NCBI RefSeq assembly: GCF_036250675.1
Contig: NZ_CP109592.1
Coordinates: 3,596,001-3,660,000 of the forward strand
Origin: Streptomyces sp. NBC_01689
GTDB lineage: Bacteria; Actinomycetota; Actinomycetes; Streptomycetales; Streptomycetaceae
Length of the DNA stretch: 64,000 nt
Direction: 5' to 3'
Position numbers and translations under genes: made by a program. The notes beneath the pieces are model-generated. The model was not told the DNA's origin, did no database searches, and worked only from the letters and a program-made list of their open reading frames with translations. Of this stretch, positions 1-9,121 are shown in pieces (positions within the stretch are counted from its first letter, which is position 1; the number at the start of each line of letters is the position of its first letter).

Positions 1-151
1 TTTCTTGGTAAGTGTCCGCCACTCGTCCGTGACCAACGGCTTCGGAACCCCCTCTTCAGGGACATACAACCCGATGCAGCCGCCGAGCCCGATCCAGCCC
101 GTCACGCCCGTCACGCCCGTCTTGGCCGTCACAGGAAGAGCCGCACAGACC

Positions 152-1381
152 GTGAACCTCACCGGAACGTCGTTCCTCCTCACCGCGATCGCCCTGGTCG
201 TGGTCGCCCTCGCCCTCCCCCTCGTCCTGTGGTCGCGCGTCCCCGGCCCCGCCTTCCTGCGCAGCACGGCCCGCATGCTGATGCTGCTGTTCGCCCAGGG
301 CACCGCCGTCACCCTCGTCTTCGTGCTCGTGAACAACGCCAACAGCCTCTACGACAACTGGTCCGACCTCCTCGGCACGGGCAACCACGTGCAGGCGGCC
401 GCCGACCTGGGCGCCGACGGCACCGGCGGTATCTCGGTGCGGGACCTGCCCAGGATCCGCCAGACGTTCACGGCGGCGGACGGCCCCGCCATGCACCGGG
501 CGGGCGGGGTGCGCGTCACCCAGCTGCACGGCCAGGTGTCGGGGGTGAACGCCGAGGTCTACGTCTGGCTGCCGCCGCAGTACGACGAGCCCGCGTACCG
601 CGACCGCAGGTTCCCCGTCGTCGAACTCCTGCCCGGCTATCCGGGCTCGGCCAAGGCCTGGTTCGGCTCACTGAAGGTCCACGAACAACTGCTGCCGCTG
701 ATGCGGGACGGGCGGGTCGCGCCCTTCATCCTGGTGGCGCCGCGGACGACCCTGCTGGCCAAGGCCGACACCGGCTGCGCGAACGTCCCCGGCAGGGTGA
801 ACGCCGACACCTGGCTCAGCATCGACGTGCCGAAGATGGTGACGGACAACTTCCGCGCCGAGGCCGCGCCGGACGGCTGGGGCGTCGCCGGCTACTCGGC
901 CGGGGCGCACTGCGCGACCAAGCTCGCCGTCGCCCACCCCGACCGCTACCGGGCGGCGGTCAGCATGTCCGGGTACAACGACCCGATCGGCGAACGCGAC
1001 TCGCTGCCCGCGCACGACGCGGGTCTGCGCCGCCGCAACAACCCCCTCCTGCTGCTGCGCGCCCACCGCGTCCCGCCCCGCGTCGCGCTCTACTACTCGG
1101 GCGAGGTGCACGACGGCTACGAGGCGGGTGCCGCGCTCCGGCGGATCGCGAAACCGCCGACCACCGTGGAGGTGGTACTGCTGCCGCGCAGCGCCGGAGG
1201 CCACAACATGGCCCTGTGGCGCCCGCAGGTGACCGAGGTCTTCCGCTGGCTGACCCGGCAGATCGACCCCGGCGTCCGGGCTAAGGGGTCTCCGCCTCCG
1301 TCGCCGTCGAACGGCGGTTCCAGGCGCGCGGAGCTCGCCAGTGGTACCGCATCGCGAGAAGCCGCAGCACGAAGGCCGTGA
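152..1381 (+). CDS. Membrane-anchored alpha/beta-hydrolase (esterase-fold) protein
   Basis: A single N-terminal membrane region (two hydrophobic stretches in the first 70 residues after LTGTSFLL) is followed by an esterase D/antigen 85-like alpha/beta-hydrolase domain. The nucleophile elbow GYSAG lies in GWGVAGYSAGAH and a late histidine lies in AGGHNMALW. It probably faces the cell exterior and hydrolyses an ester; the substrate is unknown. The start is uncertain. GTG at 152 (preceded by GGAAGAG) gives the family-like start VNLTGTSF, while ATG at 74 in the same frame would add a Pro/Val-rich 26-residue leader, and the frame is open to base 5. The last ~33 residues after RQIDPG are read through the 3' end of the convergent TRIC-like gene and are probably not part of the fold. 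Confidence 0.75.
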   Translation: MNLTGTSFLLTAIALVVVALALPLVLWSRVPGPAFLRSTARMLMLLFAQGTAVTLVFVLVNNANSLYDNWSDLLGTGNHVQAAADLGADGTGGISVRDLPRIRQTFTAADGPAMHRAGGVRVTQLHGQVSGVNAEVYVWLPPQYDEPAYRDRRFPVVELLPGYPGSAKAWFGSLKVHEQLLPLMRDGRVAPFILVAPRTTLLAKADTGCANVPGRVNADTWLSIDVPKMVTDNFRAEAAPDGWGVAGYSAGAHCATKLAVAHPDRYRAAVSMSGYNDPIGERDSLPAHDAGLRRRNNPLLLLRAHRVPPRVALYYSGEVHDGYEAGAALRRIAKPPTTVEVVLLPRSAGGHNMALWRPQVTEVFRWLTRQIDPGVRAKGSPPPSPSNGGSRRAELASGTASREAAARRP

Positions 1382-1946
1382 CCACCGCGAGCCCGCTGGT
1401 GAAGGGGGTCAGCGCGTCGTAGCGGATGCACAGGGCGACCATGGTGGCGCCCACGATGGCGGGGACCGCGTAGAGATCGCGGTCCCAGCGCAGCAGCGAG
1501 GGCACCTCGTTGGCGAGCACGTCACGCAGCACACCGCCGCCGACCGCGGTGGCCAGCCCGAGGGCGGCGGACGAGGTCAGGCCGAGACCGTACTCGTACG
1601 CCTTCGTCGTGCCCGCGACGCAGAACAGACCGAGTCCGGCCGCGTCGAACACGTTCACCGCGACCTGGATGCGCTCCACCTCGGGGTGCAGGAAGAAGAC
1701 CAGCAGCGCGGCCAGCAGCGGGGTGAGGAAGTAGCCGAGGTCGGTGAACGCGGCCGGCGGCACGGCTCCGATGACGACGTCGCGCAACAGCCCTCCGCCC
1801 AGCGCGGTGACCTCGGCGAGGACGGCGATGCCGAACACGTCGAAGTTCTTGCGTACGGCCAGCAGGGCACCCGAGATCGCGAAGACGAAGATGCCGATCA
1901 GGTCGAGCGTGTGCTGGACGGAGGGACTGAAAAGTTGCTGAAGCAC
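1281..1946 (-). CDS. Trimeric intracellular cation channel (TRIC/UPF0126) family protein
   Basis: This 221-residue integral membrane protein has two tandem copies of the UPF0126 unit. Each carries the Gly-Gly-Gly motif followed by LRDV (GGGLLRDV near residues 50-57 and GGGVLRDV near 136-143), which in bacterial TRIC channels breaks the pore helices. Seven transmembrane helices are expected. The family forms cation (mainly K+) channels; the physiological role in Streptomyces is not known. The gene is monocistronic on the minus strand, and its 3' end overlaps the convergent hydrolase gene by about 100 bases. Confidence 0.9.
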   Translation of the reverse strand: MLQQLFSPSVQHTLDLIGIFVFAISGALLAVRKNFDVFGIAVLAEVTALGGGLLRDVVIGAVPPAAFTDLGYFLTPLLAALLVFFLHPEVERIQVAVNVFDAAGLGLFCVAGTTKAYEYGLGLTSSAALGLATAVGGGVLRDVLANEVPSLLRWDRDLYAVPAIVGATMVALCIRYDALTPFTSGLAVVTAFVLRLLAMRYHWRAPRAWNRRSTATEAETP

Positions 1947-2012
1947 CCCTACATTCTTACCTGCCGCAGGGACTGCACCTTACAAAGAAAGGCCTAAACA
2001 GCAAACGGAGGC

Positions 2013-3404
2013 CTAGAGAGAAGGTTTCCCGGGGGTGAAGAGCCAGGTCTGGAAGAGATCGTCGAGCTGCTTCCCGGAGATCTTCTCCGCGAGCCGGATG
2101 AAGTCGGCCGTGTTCGCGTTGCCGTAGCGGTGCTGCTTGGTCCAGGCGGGCAGCAGCTTGAAGAACGCGGTGTCGCCGATCCGCTCGCGCAGCATCTGGA
2201 GCGTCATCGCGCCGCGCTGGTAGACCGCCGAGGCGAACATGGTGTCCCGCTGCGGATCGGCGACGACCGTCTGCCAGAAGGACGAGTCCGCGGGCCGCGA
2301 GTCGTACCCGGCGAGGAACGAGTCGTGCGCCGAGCGGACGCCCTGGTGCTCGGACCACAGCCACTGGGCGTAGGTCGCGAAGCCCTCGTTGAGCCAGATG
2401 TCCTTCCAGCGCTCGACCGAGACCGAGTCCCCGAACCACTGGTGCGCCAGCTCGTGCACGATGGTCGACTCGGAGCGGACGGCGGAGTACGCGGGCTTGG
2501 ACTGCACCTCCAGCGAGAACCCGGCCTCCGGCATGTCGTCGACGATCGCGCCGGTCTCCTCGAAGGGATACGGACCGAAGATCTGCGACCAGTAGTCGGT
2601 CGCCGCGGCCGTCACCGCGTACACGTCGACACTGTTGCTGTTGGCGAGCACCGGGTCGATCGCGACGTAGATCGGCGTGCCGGCCGGGGTCCTCCCCGAC
2701 CTCACGTCGAACTTCCCGATCGTCGCGGTGGCGAGGTAGGTCGCCATGGGCCGGCTCTCGCGCCAGTGCGTGACGGTGCTGCCGCCCTTGTCGTACGTCG
2801 AGACCAGGCGCCCGTTGGAGACACCGGTGAGGCCCTTGGGAGCCTTGATACGGATGTCGTACGTGGCCTTGTCGGAGGGGTGGTCGCTGGACGGGAACCA
2901 GGTGGAGGCGGCGTTCGGCTCACAGGCGACGAAGACGCCGTCGGCGGTCTTCATCCATCCGTAGTCCGAACCGAAGACGATGGGACCGTTCAGCGCCTCG
3001 GGGACGCCGCCGTAGGTGACGGTCACCGTGAAGGTCCGGCCCTTGGACAGCGGGCCGTGCGGGGTGACGCGGATCTCGTCTCCCGTGCGGGTGAAACCGG
3101 CCCGTCTGCCGTTCACCTCGACCTTCGTGACCTCCAGCTTCTGCAGGTCCAGGTCGAAGGAGGAGAGGTTCTGGGTGGCGCGGGCCGTGAGCGTCGTACG
3201 CCCGTCGAGACGGTCGGTGTCCGGGTTGTACGCCACGTCCAGGTCGTAGTGGCGGGCGTCGAAACCGCCGTTGCCGAGCTGGGGGAAGTAGGTGTCACCG
3301 ATGCCGTCGGCGCCGGGTTTCGGGGCGGAGGAGGCGGCGATGACGAGGAAGGACGCCGCCGCGGTCGCGAGGGCTCCTAAACGTGCCGAACGGGAGAGTG
3401 CCAT
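2013..3404 (-). CDS. Secreted M1-family metallopeptidase (aminopeptidase N-like)
   Basis: This 463-residue zinc peptidase has a Sec-type signal (SRSARLG followed by a hydrophobic stretch to about residue 27). The N-terminal beta-saddle domain has the M1 recognition Glu region MPEAGFS (about 291-297). The catalytic domain carries HELAH (317-321) with the third zinc ligand Glu 340 in WLNEGFA. It ends soon after the catalytic domain, so it is a short M1 enzyme without the C-terminal helical domain of full-size aminopeptidase N. Codon 9 (bases 3378-3380 on the plus strand) is TTA, the rare leucine codon read by bldA tRNA. The product probably trims extracellular peptides that the neighbouring peptide importer could take up; that link is inferred. 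Confidence 0.93.
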   Translation of the reverse strand: MALSRSARLGALATAAASFLVIAASSAPKPGADGIGDTYFPQLGNGGFDARHYDLDVAYNPDTDRLDGRTTLTARATQNLSSFDLDLQKLEVTKVEVNGRRAGFTRTGDEIRVTPHGPLSKGRTFTVTVTYGGVPEALNGPIVFGSDYGWMKTADGVFVACEPNAASTWFPSSDHPSDKATYDIRIKAPKGLTGVSNGRLVSTYDKGGSTVTHWRESRPMATYLATATIGKFDVRSGRTPAGTPIYVAIDPVLANSNSVDVYAVTAAATDYWSQIFGPYPFEETGAIVDDMPEAGFSLEVQSKPAYSAVRSESTIVHELAHQWFGDSVSVERWKDIWLNEGFATYAQWLWSEHQGVRSAHDSFLAGYDSRPADSSFWQTVVADPQRDTMFASAVYQRGAMTLQMLRERIGDTAFFKLLPAWTKQHRYGNANTADFIRLAEKISGKQLDDLFQTWLFTPGKPSL

Positions 3405-3571
3405 GAGCGTCCCTTTCGTACGTGTTCTGATCGCTCCTGATCAGAAGGACACGCGAGACTCTGCACGCTCCCCTCCGGTCATGTTCATGACTTTGCTAAA
3501 TCGTCACGGCCCACTCGCCGGTTGACTCCTGACGGCCGGCTTCCGGATCCCGGAGGACCTCCCGCGACGGA
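3405..3571 (-). promoter_or_regulatory. Upstream region of the M1 peptidase with two palindromes
   Basis: Two perfect inverted repeats lie before the M1 peptidase start. TTCTGATC (3425-3432) pairs with GATCAGAA (3439-3446) across six bases, and GTCATG (3478-3483) pairs with CATGAC (3486-3491) across TT. The first is 20-42 bases from the start codon and could act as an mRNA hairpin or an operator; the second is placed like an operator at a promoter. No -10/-35 pair is clear enough to call. Confidence 0.4.
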
Positions 3572-3619
3572 AGAACCGTGCCCCGGTCACCAGATCTCTG
3601 GTCACCGGGGCACGGTTCT
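3572..3619 (-). terminator. Terminator of the peptide importer operon
   Basis: A 23-base stem (3572-3594 with 3597-3619, one mismatch, two-base centre) begins 36 bases after the last ATPase stop codon. The size and the place at the end of a five-gene operon fit an intrinsic, U-poor actinobacterial terminator. It would also block transcription in the other direction. Confidence 0.8.
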
Positions 3620-3654
3620 CGGCGTACGGGCGCCGCTCCGGGCGCGGGGTCCGA

Positions 3655-5058
3655 CTACTTCTCGGTGTCGGCTCCCGATGCCTTCGGCGCGTCCGGCTCC
3701 TCGGCGGCGGCCGTCTCGGAGCGCTCCTCGGACACGACCGCGGCGGACTCCTCGGACACGACCGCTGCAGACTCCTCGGCCGGGGCCTCGGCGGACTCCT
3801 CGGCGGCGGCCTCCGTGGTCTCCTCCGCGGACTCCTCGGCCGGGGCCGCGGCGGGGGTCTCGGTGGGCTGCAGTTCCGCGGCCACCGCCGCCGACGTCTC
3901 CGCCGACTCCGCCAGCACCTCGTCGGCCACGAACTCGGCGGCGCGCTTCGCGACGGTCAGCAGCACCGTGTCCTGCGGCGCCTGGTCCTCGAAGTTCTCC
4001 GGATGGTGGCAGGCGACCCGCTGGCCGGGCTTCAGCTCCAGGAGCGGCGGCTCGGTCGTCTTGCAGATCTCCGTGGCCTTCCAGCACCGCGTGTGGAAGC
4101 GGCAGCCGGTCGGCGGCGCGATCGGCGAGGGCACGTCGCCCGTGAGCAGGATCCGCTCGCTCTTGGCGTTCCGGCGCTTCGGGTCCGGGATCGGCACCGC
4201 GGACATCAGGGCCTTGGTGTACGGGTGCATCGGCGCCGAGTAGAGCGAGTCGCGGTCGGCGAGTTCCACGATCTTGCCGAGGTACATCACCGCGATCCGG
4301 TCCGAGACGTGCCGGACGACCGACAGGTCGTGCGCGATGATCACGTACGTGAGGCCGAGCTCCTGCTGCAGATCGTCGAGGAGGTTGACGACCTGCGCCT
4401 GGATGGACACGTCCAGCGCCGACACCGGCTCGTCCGCGACGACCAGCTTCGGGTTGAGCGCGAGCGCGCGGGCGATGCCGATGCGCTGGCGCTGGCCGCC
4501 GGAGAACTCGTGCGGGTAGCGGTTGTAGTGCTCGGGGTTGAGGCCGACGACCGACAGCAGTCGCTGGACCTCCTTCCGGACACCACCCTCGGGGGTCACA
4601 CCCTGCAGCTTGAACGGCGCGCTGATGATCGTGCCGATCGTGTGGCGGGGGTTGAGCGACGAGTACGGGTCCTGGAAGATCATCTGGACGTCACGGCGCA
4701 TCGGGCGCATGCCGCCCACACCGAGGTGCGTGATGTCCTTGCCCTCGAACTCGACCGTGCCGGCGGTCGGTTCGAGCAGCCGGGTGATGAGCCGGCCCAT
4801 CGTCGACTTGCCACAGCCGGACTCGCCCACGACGCCCAGGGTCTCCCCGGAACGGACCTCGAAGTCGAGGCCGTCGACGGCGCGCACGGCACCCACCTGA
4901 CGCTGCAGCAGGCCCTTGCGGATGGGGAAGTGCTTCTGCAGTCCGGTCACCTTCAGCAGGACGTCGCCGGGAGCGGCGTCCTTGGTGAGGGTGGCGCCGC
5001 CTTCGTCCTGTGCCTGTGCGGGAATGGTCACTTCCGCGTCCTTGGCTTTCTCGCTCAC
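3655..5058 (-). CDS. Peptide ABC transporter ATP-binding protein (OppF/DppF type)
   Basis: One of the two nucleotide-binding subunits of the peptide importer. Walker A is GESGCGKST (about 78-86), the signature is FSGGQRQR, Walker B is [12 protein letters not shown], and the oligopeptide-transporter C-terminal segment ([11 protein letters not shown]) is present. The start is GTG at 5058, overlapping the stop of the upstream ATPase by four bases (GTGA); an open frame continues upstream but has no family similarity. At 467 residues it is about 90-100 longer than typical. The excess is a C-terminal tail almost wholly of Ala, Glu, Ser, Thr and Pro, with repeats of AEESAE and the octapeptide VSEESAAV, very acidic and probably disordered. 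The function of the tail is unknown. Confidence 0.93.
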   Translation of the reverse strand: MSEKAKDAEVTIPAQAQDEGGATLTKDAAPGDVLLKVTGLQKHFPIRKGLLQRQVGAVRAVDGLDFEVRSGETLGVVGESGCGKSTMGRLITRLLEPTAGTVEFEGKDITHLGVGGMRPMRRDVQMIFQDPYSSLNPRHTIGTIISAPFKLQGVTPEGGVRKEVQRLLSVVGLNPEHYNRYPHEFSGGQRQRIGIARALALNPKLVVADEPVSALDVSIQAQVVNLLDDLQQELGLTYVIIAHDLSVVRHVSDRIAVMYLGKIVELADRDSLYSAPMHPYTKALMSAVPIPDPKRRNAKSERILLTGDVPSPIAPPTGCRFHTRCWKATEICKTTEPPLLELKPGQRVACHHPENFEDQAPQDTVLLTVAKRAAEFVADEVLAESAETSAAVAAELQPTETPAAAPAEESAEETTEAAAEESAEAPAEESAAVVSEESAAVVSEERSETAAAEEPDAPKASGADTEK

Positions 5059-6149
5059 AGCTTCGGCGCAATCTCTTCGATCCAGATGCGTTCCCGCTGC
5101 TCCTGGGTCATGTGGCAGGCGGCCCAGTGCCGTCCGCCGACCTCGGTCAGCTCGGGACGGACCGTGCGGGTCACGTTGTCCTTGGGAACGTCCGCGTACG
5201 GGCAGCGCGGGTTGAAGGCGCACCCGGACGGGATGTTGATCAGCGAGGGCGGGGAGCCCTTCACCGGGATGAGGCGTTCGGTCTGCTCACGGTCGAGGCG
5301 CGGCATCGAGCCGAGCAGTCCCCAGGTGTAGGGGTGCCGGGGCTCGTAGAACACCTTCTCGGCGGGGCCACGCTCGATGCACCGGCCGCCGTACATCACC
5401 AGGATGTCGTCGGCGAGTTCGGCGACGACGCCCAGGTCGTGGGTGATGACGATGACCGCGGAGCCGAACTCCTTCTGCAGGTCCCGGATCAGGTCGAGGA
5501 TCTGCGCCTGGACGGTCACGTCCAGGGCGGTCGTCGGCTCGTCCGCGATCAGCAGTTCGGGGTTGTTGACGAGCGACATCGCGATCATCGCGCGCTGGCG
5601 CATACCGCCGGAGAACTCGTGCGGGTAGCTGTCCACACGCTTGTCCGGCTGCGGGATGCCCACGCGGTCGAGCATCTCGACCGCGCGGCGCTTCGCCGTC
5701 TTCTTGTCCACCTTGTGGTGGATGCGGTACGCCTCCACGATCTGCTGGCCGATCGTGTAGTACGGGTGCAGCGCCGACAGCGGATCCTGGAAGATCATCG
5801 CCATCTCGCGGCCCCGCAGCTTGCGCACGTGGTCCGGGTCGGCGGACAGCAGCTCGGTGCCGTTCAGCCAGATCTCGCCGGAGATCTGCGCCTTGCGCTT
5901 GCCGTACTGGCCGGCGGTGTGCAGACCCATGATGCCGAGCGAGGTCACCGACTTGCCGGAGCCCGACTCGCCCACGATGCCGAGGGTCTTGCCCTTCTCC
6001 AGCTGGAAGCTGAGCCCGTCGACGGACTTGACCAGGCCGTCGTCGGTCGGGAAGTGCACCTTCAGGTCGCGCACTTCGAGGAAGGCGGAGGGCGCGGGCG
6101 AGTCCATGACGGGCTCGGCCACCGCTCCGCTCTTGCTGAGTTCGGTCAT
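5055..6149 (-). CDS. Peptide ABC transporter ATP-binding protein (OppD/DppD type)
   Basis: Second nucleotide-binding subunit, 364 residues, normal length. Walker A is GESGSGKSV, the Q-loop region is [12 protein letters not shown], the signature is [12 protein letters not shown], Walker B is [12 protein letters not shown] and the H-loop is ITHDLG. The C-terminal oligo_HPY segment with [13 protein letters not shown] is present. It overlaps the upstream permease by four bases (ATGA) and the downstream ATPase by four bases (GTGA), so all three cistrons are translationally coupled and probably made in fixed ratio. Confidence 0.95.
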   Translation of the reverse strand: MTELSKSGAVAEPVMDSPAPSAFLEVRDLKVHFPTDDGLVKSVDGLSFQLEKGKTLGIVGESGSGKSVTSLGIMGLHTAGQYGKRKAQISGEIWLNGTELLSADPDHVRKLRGREMAMIFQDPLSALHPYYTIGQQIVEAYRIHHKVDKKTAKRRAVEMLDRVGIPQPDKRVDSYPHEFSGGMRQRAMIAMSLVNNPELLIADEPTTALDVTVQAQILDLIRDLQKEFGSAVIVITHDLGVVAELADDILVMYGGRCIERGPAEKVFYEPRHPYTWGLLGSMPRLDREQTERLIPVKGSPPSLINIPSGCAFNPRCPYADVPKDNVTRTVRPELTEVGGRHWAACHMTQEQRERIWIEEIAPKL

Positions 6150-7144
6150 GACAGCCTCACTCGGGGGTCGATCACGGCGTACAGGACGTCCACCACGAGG
6201 TTGGCGAGGAGCACCGCGAGAGAGGTGATCAGAGTGACGCCCAGGATGATCGGCAGGTCCTGGTTCCGGATGGCGTCGAGCACCGCGCGGCCGAGGCCGG
6301 GCAGGTTGAACGTCGACTCCGTCAGGATGGCGCCGCCGATGAGGGCGCCGAGGTCCATGCCGAGCATGGTGAGGATGGGGGTCATCGTGGAGCGCATGGC
6401 GTGCTTGCCGATGACGACCTGCTCCTTGAGGCCCTTGGCGCGTGCCGTGCGGATGTAGTCCTCACCGAGGATCTCCAGCATGGTGGCGCGGGTGATCCGG
6501 GCGTACATCGCGGCGTAGAGGAACGCGAGGGTGATCCAGGGCAGGATCATGCCGCCGAACCAGCCGCCGATGCTCTGGTCGAACGGCACGTACTGCGCGT
6601 TGATCCATTTCAGCCCGAAGGCGAAGATCGCCAGGCTGAGCAGACCGGTGAAGTAGATCGGGAGGGAGACACCCGCCAGGGCGACGACCATCGCGCCGCG
6701 GTCCCAGATGGTGCCCCGCTTGAGCGCGGAGAGCACACCGGCCGCGACACCGAAGACGAGCCACAGCACGGCGGCACCGAGGGCGAGCCCCAGGGTCACC
6801 GGGAAGCGGTCGGTGAGCACCGGCCAGACGGCCTGCTCGCTGCGGAAGGAGTAGCCGAAGCAGGGCGCGGCGCAGTGGGTGACGTCGCCGCCGCCCGAGT
6901 AGGTGCGTCCGGCGAAGATGCCCTTGAAGAACTCCCAGACCTGGGAGTAGATCGGGTCGCTCAGGCCCAGCTTCTGCCGTACGGCCTCGACAGCGGCCGG
7001 GTCGGCCTGCTTGCCCACGAAGCTCGAGGCGATGTCCACGCCCGCCCACTTGGGGACGAGGAAGAAGATGCCGAAGACCACCATGACGATGACCACCAGC
7101 ATCACTGCGGCGGCGAACAGCCGCCTGATCAGGTAAGCGAGCAC
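6146..7144 (-). CDS. Peptide ABC transporter permease (OppB/DppB type)
   Basis: A 332-residue inner-membrane permease with the OppB architecture: an N-terminal helix (LIRRLFAAAVMLVVIVMVVFG), a long extracytoplasmic loop of about 100 residues, then five helices. The coupling (EAA) loop is around ARAKGLKEQVVIGKHAMR, which docks on the ATPases. The loop contains a CAAPC pair of cysteines (THCAAPCFG), common in actinobacterial homologues and possibly disulphide-bonded. It follows the binding-protein gene after 111 bases that contain a strong hairpin. Confidence 0.95.
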   Translation of the reverse strand: MLAYLIRRLFAAAVMLVVIVMVVFGIFFLVPKWAGVDIASSFVGKQADPAAVEAVRQKLGLSDPIYSQVWEFFKGIFAGRTYSGGGDVTHCAAPCFGYSFRSEQAVWPVLTDRFPVTLGLALGAAVLWLVFGVAAGVLSALKRGTIWDRGAMVVALAGVSLPIYFTGLLSLAIFAFGLKWINAQYVPFDQSIGGWFGGMILPWITLAFLYAAMYARITRATMLEILGEDYIRTARAKGLKEQVVIGKHAMRSTMTPILTMLGMDLGALIGGAILTESTFNLPGLGRAVLDAIRNQDLPIILGVTLITSLAVLLANLVVDVLYAVIDPRVRLS

Positions 7145-7166
7145 AGCTTACGGCCCGCCGCGGGGC

Positions 7167-7199
7167 CGCGGGCCACCGGAGATCATCCGGTGGCCCGCG
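7167..7199 (-). promoter_or_regulatory. Intercistronic hairpin between binding protein and permease genes
   Basis: Perfect 13-base arms (7167-7179 and 7187-7199) flank a seven-base loop between the solute-binding protein stop and the permease start. Hairpins at this position in ABC importer operons commonly stabilise or partly terminate the mRNA so that the binding protein is made in excess. That role is inferred here. Confidence 0.6.
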
Positions 7200-7255
7200 A
7201 CCACGCCGCGCCGGCCTTCACCTGCCTTTCGTGCCGTACGGCGGGTGTGCCGGGA

Positions 7256-9052
7256 TTACTTCGCGGACTTCAGACCGAGGTTCACGAAGTCGTACATGCC
7301 GCTGTAGTTGTCCGACGTGTAGACGTTCGCGAGGTTGTCGCTGCGCCAGTTGATGAACTTCTCGAAGGTGAAGGGCAGGTAGTACGCGCCCTCCATGACC
7401 TTGTGGTTGATCTCGGTCGAGATCTGGGTCTTGCCGGCGTTGTCCAGCGTGGTGACGTACTTCGAGAACAGGCCGTCGATGGCCTTGTCCTTGATCAGGG
7501 CGAAGTTGTTGTTACCGCTCGGAACGATGTACTTGCTGTCCCACAGCGGCAGACCGAAGCCCTGGACGGTCGGGAAGTCCGGGCCCCAGCCCATGATGAT
7601 GATGCCGTAGCCCTTCTTCTGGACGTTCGAGGGGCTGCCGATGATGCCGGTGGTCTGCGCGCCGTCGAACTGGTCGATCTGGGCGTTGATGCCGATCTTC
7701 TTCAGCGACGCCTGGAGCGACTGGGCCGTGGCCACCTCGACCGGCTTGTTGTTGCGCACCGCGATGGTGGTGGAGAAGCCGTTCGGCTTGCCGCACGCCT
7801 TCAGAGCCGCCTTGGCCTCCTCGACGTTGCCGTTCTTGTTCGCGCCGGCGATCTTGTACGGGTCGTACTTCTGGCCCTCGGAGCCCGGGACGGACGGCGG
7901 GAGCATGTTGGTGCCGATGTCACCACCGGCGACCGGGCCACCACGGGCGGTCTGCAGCGAGACGTGGTCCGCGCCGAGGATGACGGCCTTGCGGCAGTCG
8001 GCGTTGTCGAACGGCTTCACGCTCTGCGGGAAGGTCGCGTAACGGATGTAGCCGGAGACCGGGTTGTCCAGGTTGGCCTTGTGCTGCTTCAGGGCGGTGG
8101 TGCGGCCCTGCGGCGACATGCCGGTCTGGTTGATGTCCAGGTCCAGGTCACCGTTGAGCAGACGCTGGTCGAGCTGGTTGGCGTCCGAGAAGAACTGAAC
8201 GGTGATCTTGTCCGGGTACGCCTTGCGGATCGGGTCCGAGGACTGCTTCCACTGGGCGTTGCGCTCCAGCGTCAGGCTCTTGCCGGGGCTGTAGGACGCG
8301 AACTTGTACGGGCCGGAGGAGAACGGCTTCAGGCCGTACTTGGACTTGGTGTCCATGTCCTGGCGGACCGGGGAGGCCGAGACCAGACCCAGCACCTCCT
8401 CGAAGTCCGAGTTGGCCTTCGGCAGGTGGAAGACGACCGTCTTGTCGTCCGGCGTGGTGATCGCCTTCAGACCGAGCTTGTCCGCGGACTTGTCCTTGTA
8501 GGGGCCCTTGTACTCGCCCTTCGGGTCCAGGAAGTCCTTCAGGTACGTCGGGCCGCCGGAGAGGACGTCCTGCGCCCAGACGCGCTCGATGCCGTACTTG
8601 ACGTCCTTGGACGTGATCGGCTTGCCGTCCTCCCACGTGACGCCGTCACGCAGGGTGTACGTGTAGGTCTTGCCGTCGTCCGTGACCTTCGCGAGACCGG
8701 TGGCGAGGTCCGGGGTCAGCTCGGCGCCGGCCTTGCCCGGCTCCGTCTTGCCCGTGACCAGCTGACGGCTGTAGTAGCGCGCGAAGTTCCACATGAAGCC
8801 GTAGTAGCCGCGCGTGGTGTCCCACGAGTCCGCGTCCTGGGCACCGCCGAAGCGCAGCGTGCCGCCCTTCTTGGCCAGGGAAGCCTGGGCGACCTTGTTG
8901 TTCGCGGCGTCGAAGCCGGCGGCGCCGGCCTTCGAACCACCGTTGTCGTCGCTGCCACTGCCGCCGCACGCCGCCGTGGTCAGCAGTGCGGCGACCGCAG
9001 CAGCGGCGGCAAAGGCCTGCTTACGCCGCCCTGAGGTGCGTTGGGTAGTCAC
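7256..9052 (-). CDS. Peptide ABC transporter substrate-binding lipoprotein (family 5 SBP)
   Basis: A 598-residue extracytoplasmic solute-binding protein. It has a basic N-terminus (TSGRRKQ), a hydrophobic core and a lipobox LTTAAC with the lipidated Cys at residue 29, followed by a Gly/Ser linker. The SBP_bac_5 fold is recognisable from LTPDLATGLAKVTDDGKTY, the family signature region WEDGKPITSKDVKYGIERV, and the late segment near GWGPDFPTVQGFG. Its size fits oligopeptide rather than dipeptide or nickel binding. It sits between the two permease genes, so it is transcribed second in the operon. Confidence 0.95.
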   Translation of the reverse strand: MTTQRTSGRRKQAFAAAAAVAALLTTAACGGSGSDDNGGSKAGAAGFDAANNKVAQASLAKKGGTLRFGGAQDADSWDTTRGYYGFMWNFARYYSRQLVTGKTEPGKAGAELTPDLATGLAKVTDDGKTYTYTLRDGVTWEDGKPITSKDVKYGIERVWAQDVLSGGPTYLKDFLDPKGEYKGPYKDKSADKLGLKAITTPDDKTVVFHLPKANSDFEEVLGLVSASPVRQDMDTKSKYGLKPFSSGPYKFASYSPGKSLTLERNAQWKQSSDPIRKAYPDKITVQFFSDANQLDQRLLNGDLDLDINQTGMSPQGRTTALKQHKANLDNPVSGYIRYATFPQSVKPFDNADCRKAVILGADHVSLQTARGGPVAGGDIGTNMLPPSVPGSEGQKYDPYKIAGANKNGNVEEAKAALKACGKPNGFSTTIAVRNNKPVEVATAQSLQASLKKIGINAQIDQFDGAQTTGIIGSPSNVQKKGYGIIIMGWGPDFPTVQGFGLPLWDSKYIVPSGNNNFALIKDKAIDGLFSKYVTTLDNAGKTQISTEINHKVMEGAYYLPFTFEKFINWRSDNLANVYTSDNYSGMYDFVNLGLKSAK

Positions 9053-9121
9053 GATCTCGGATCCTCCGGATTTGATGAGAGACCCCGTGTCAGTGCCACG
9101 GGACGCTTGGGGTGTGGCGGC

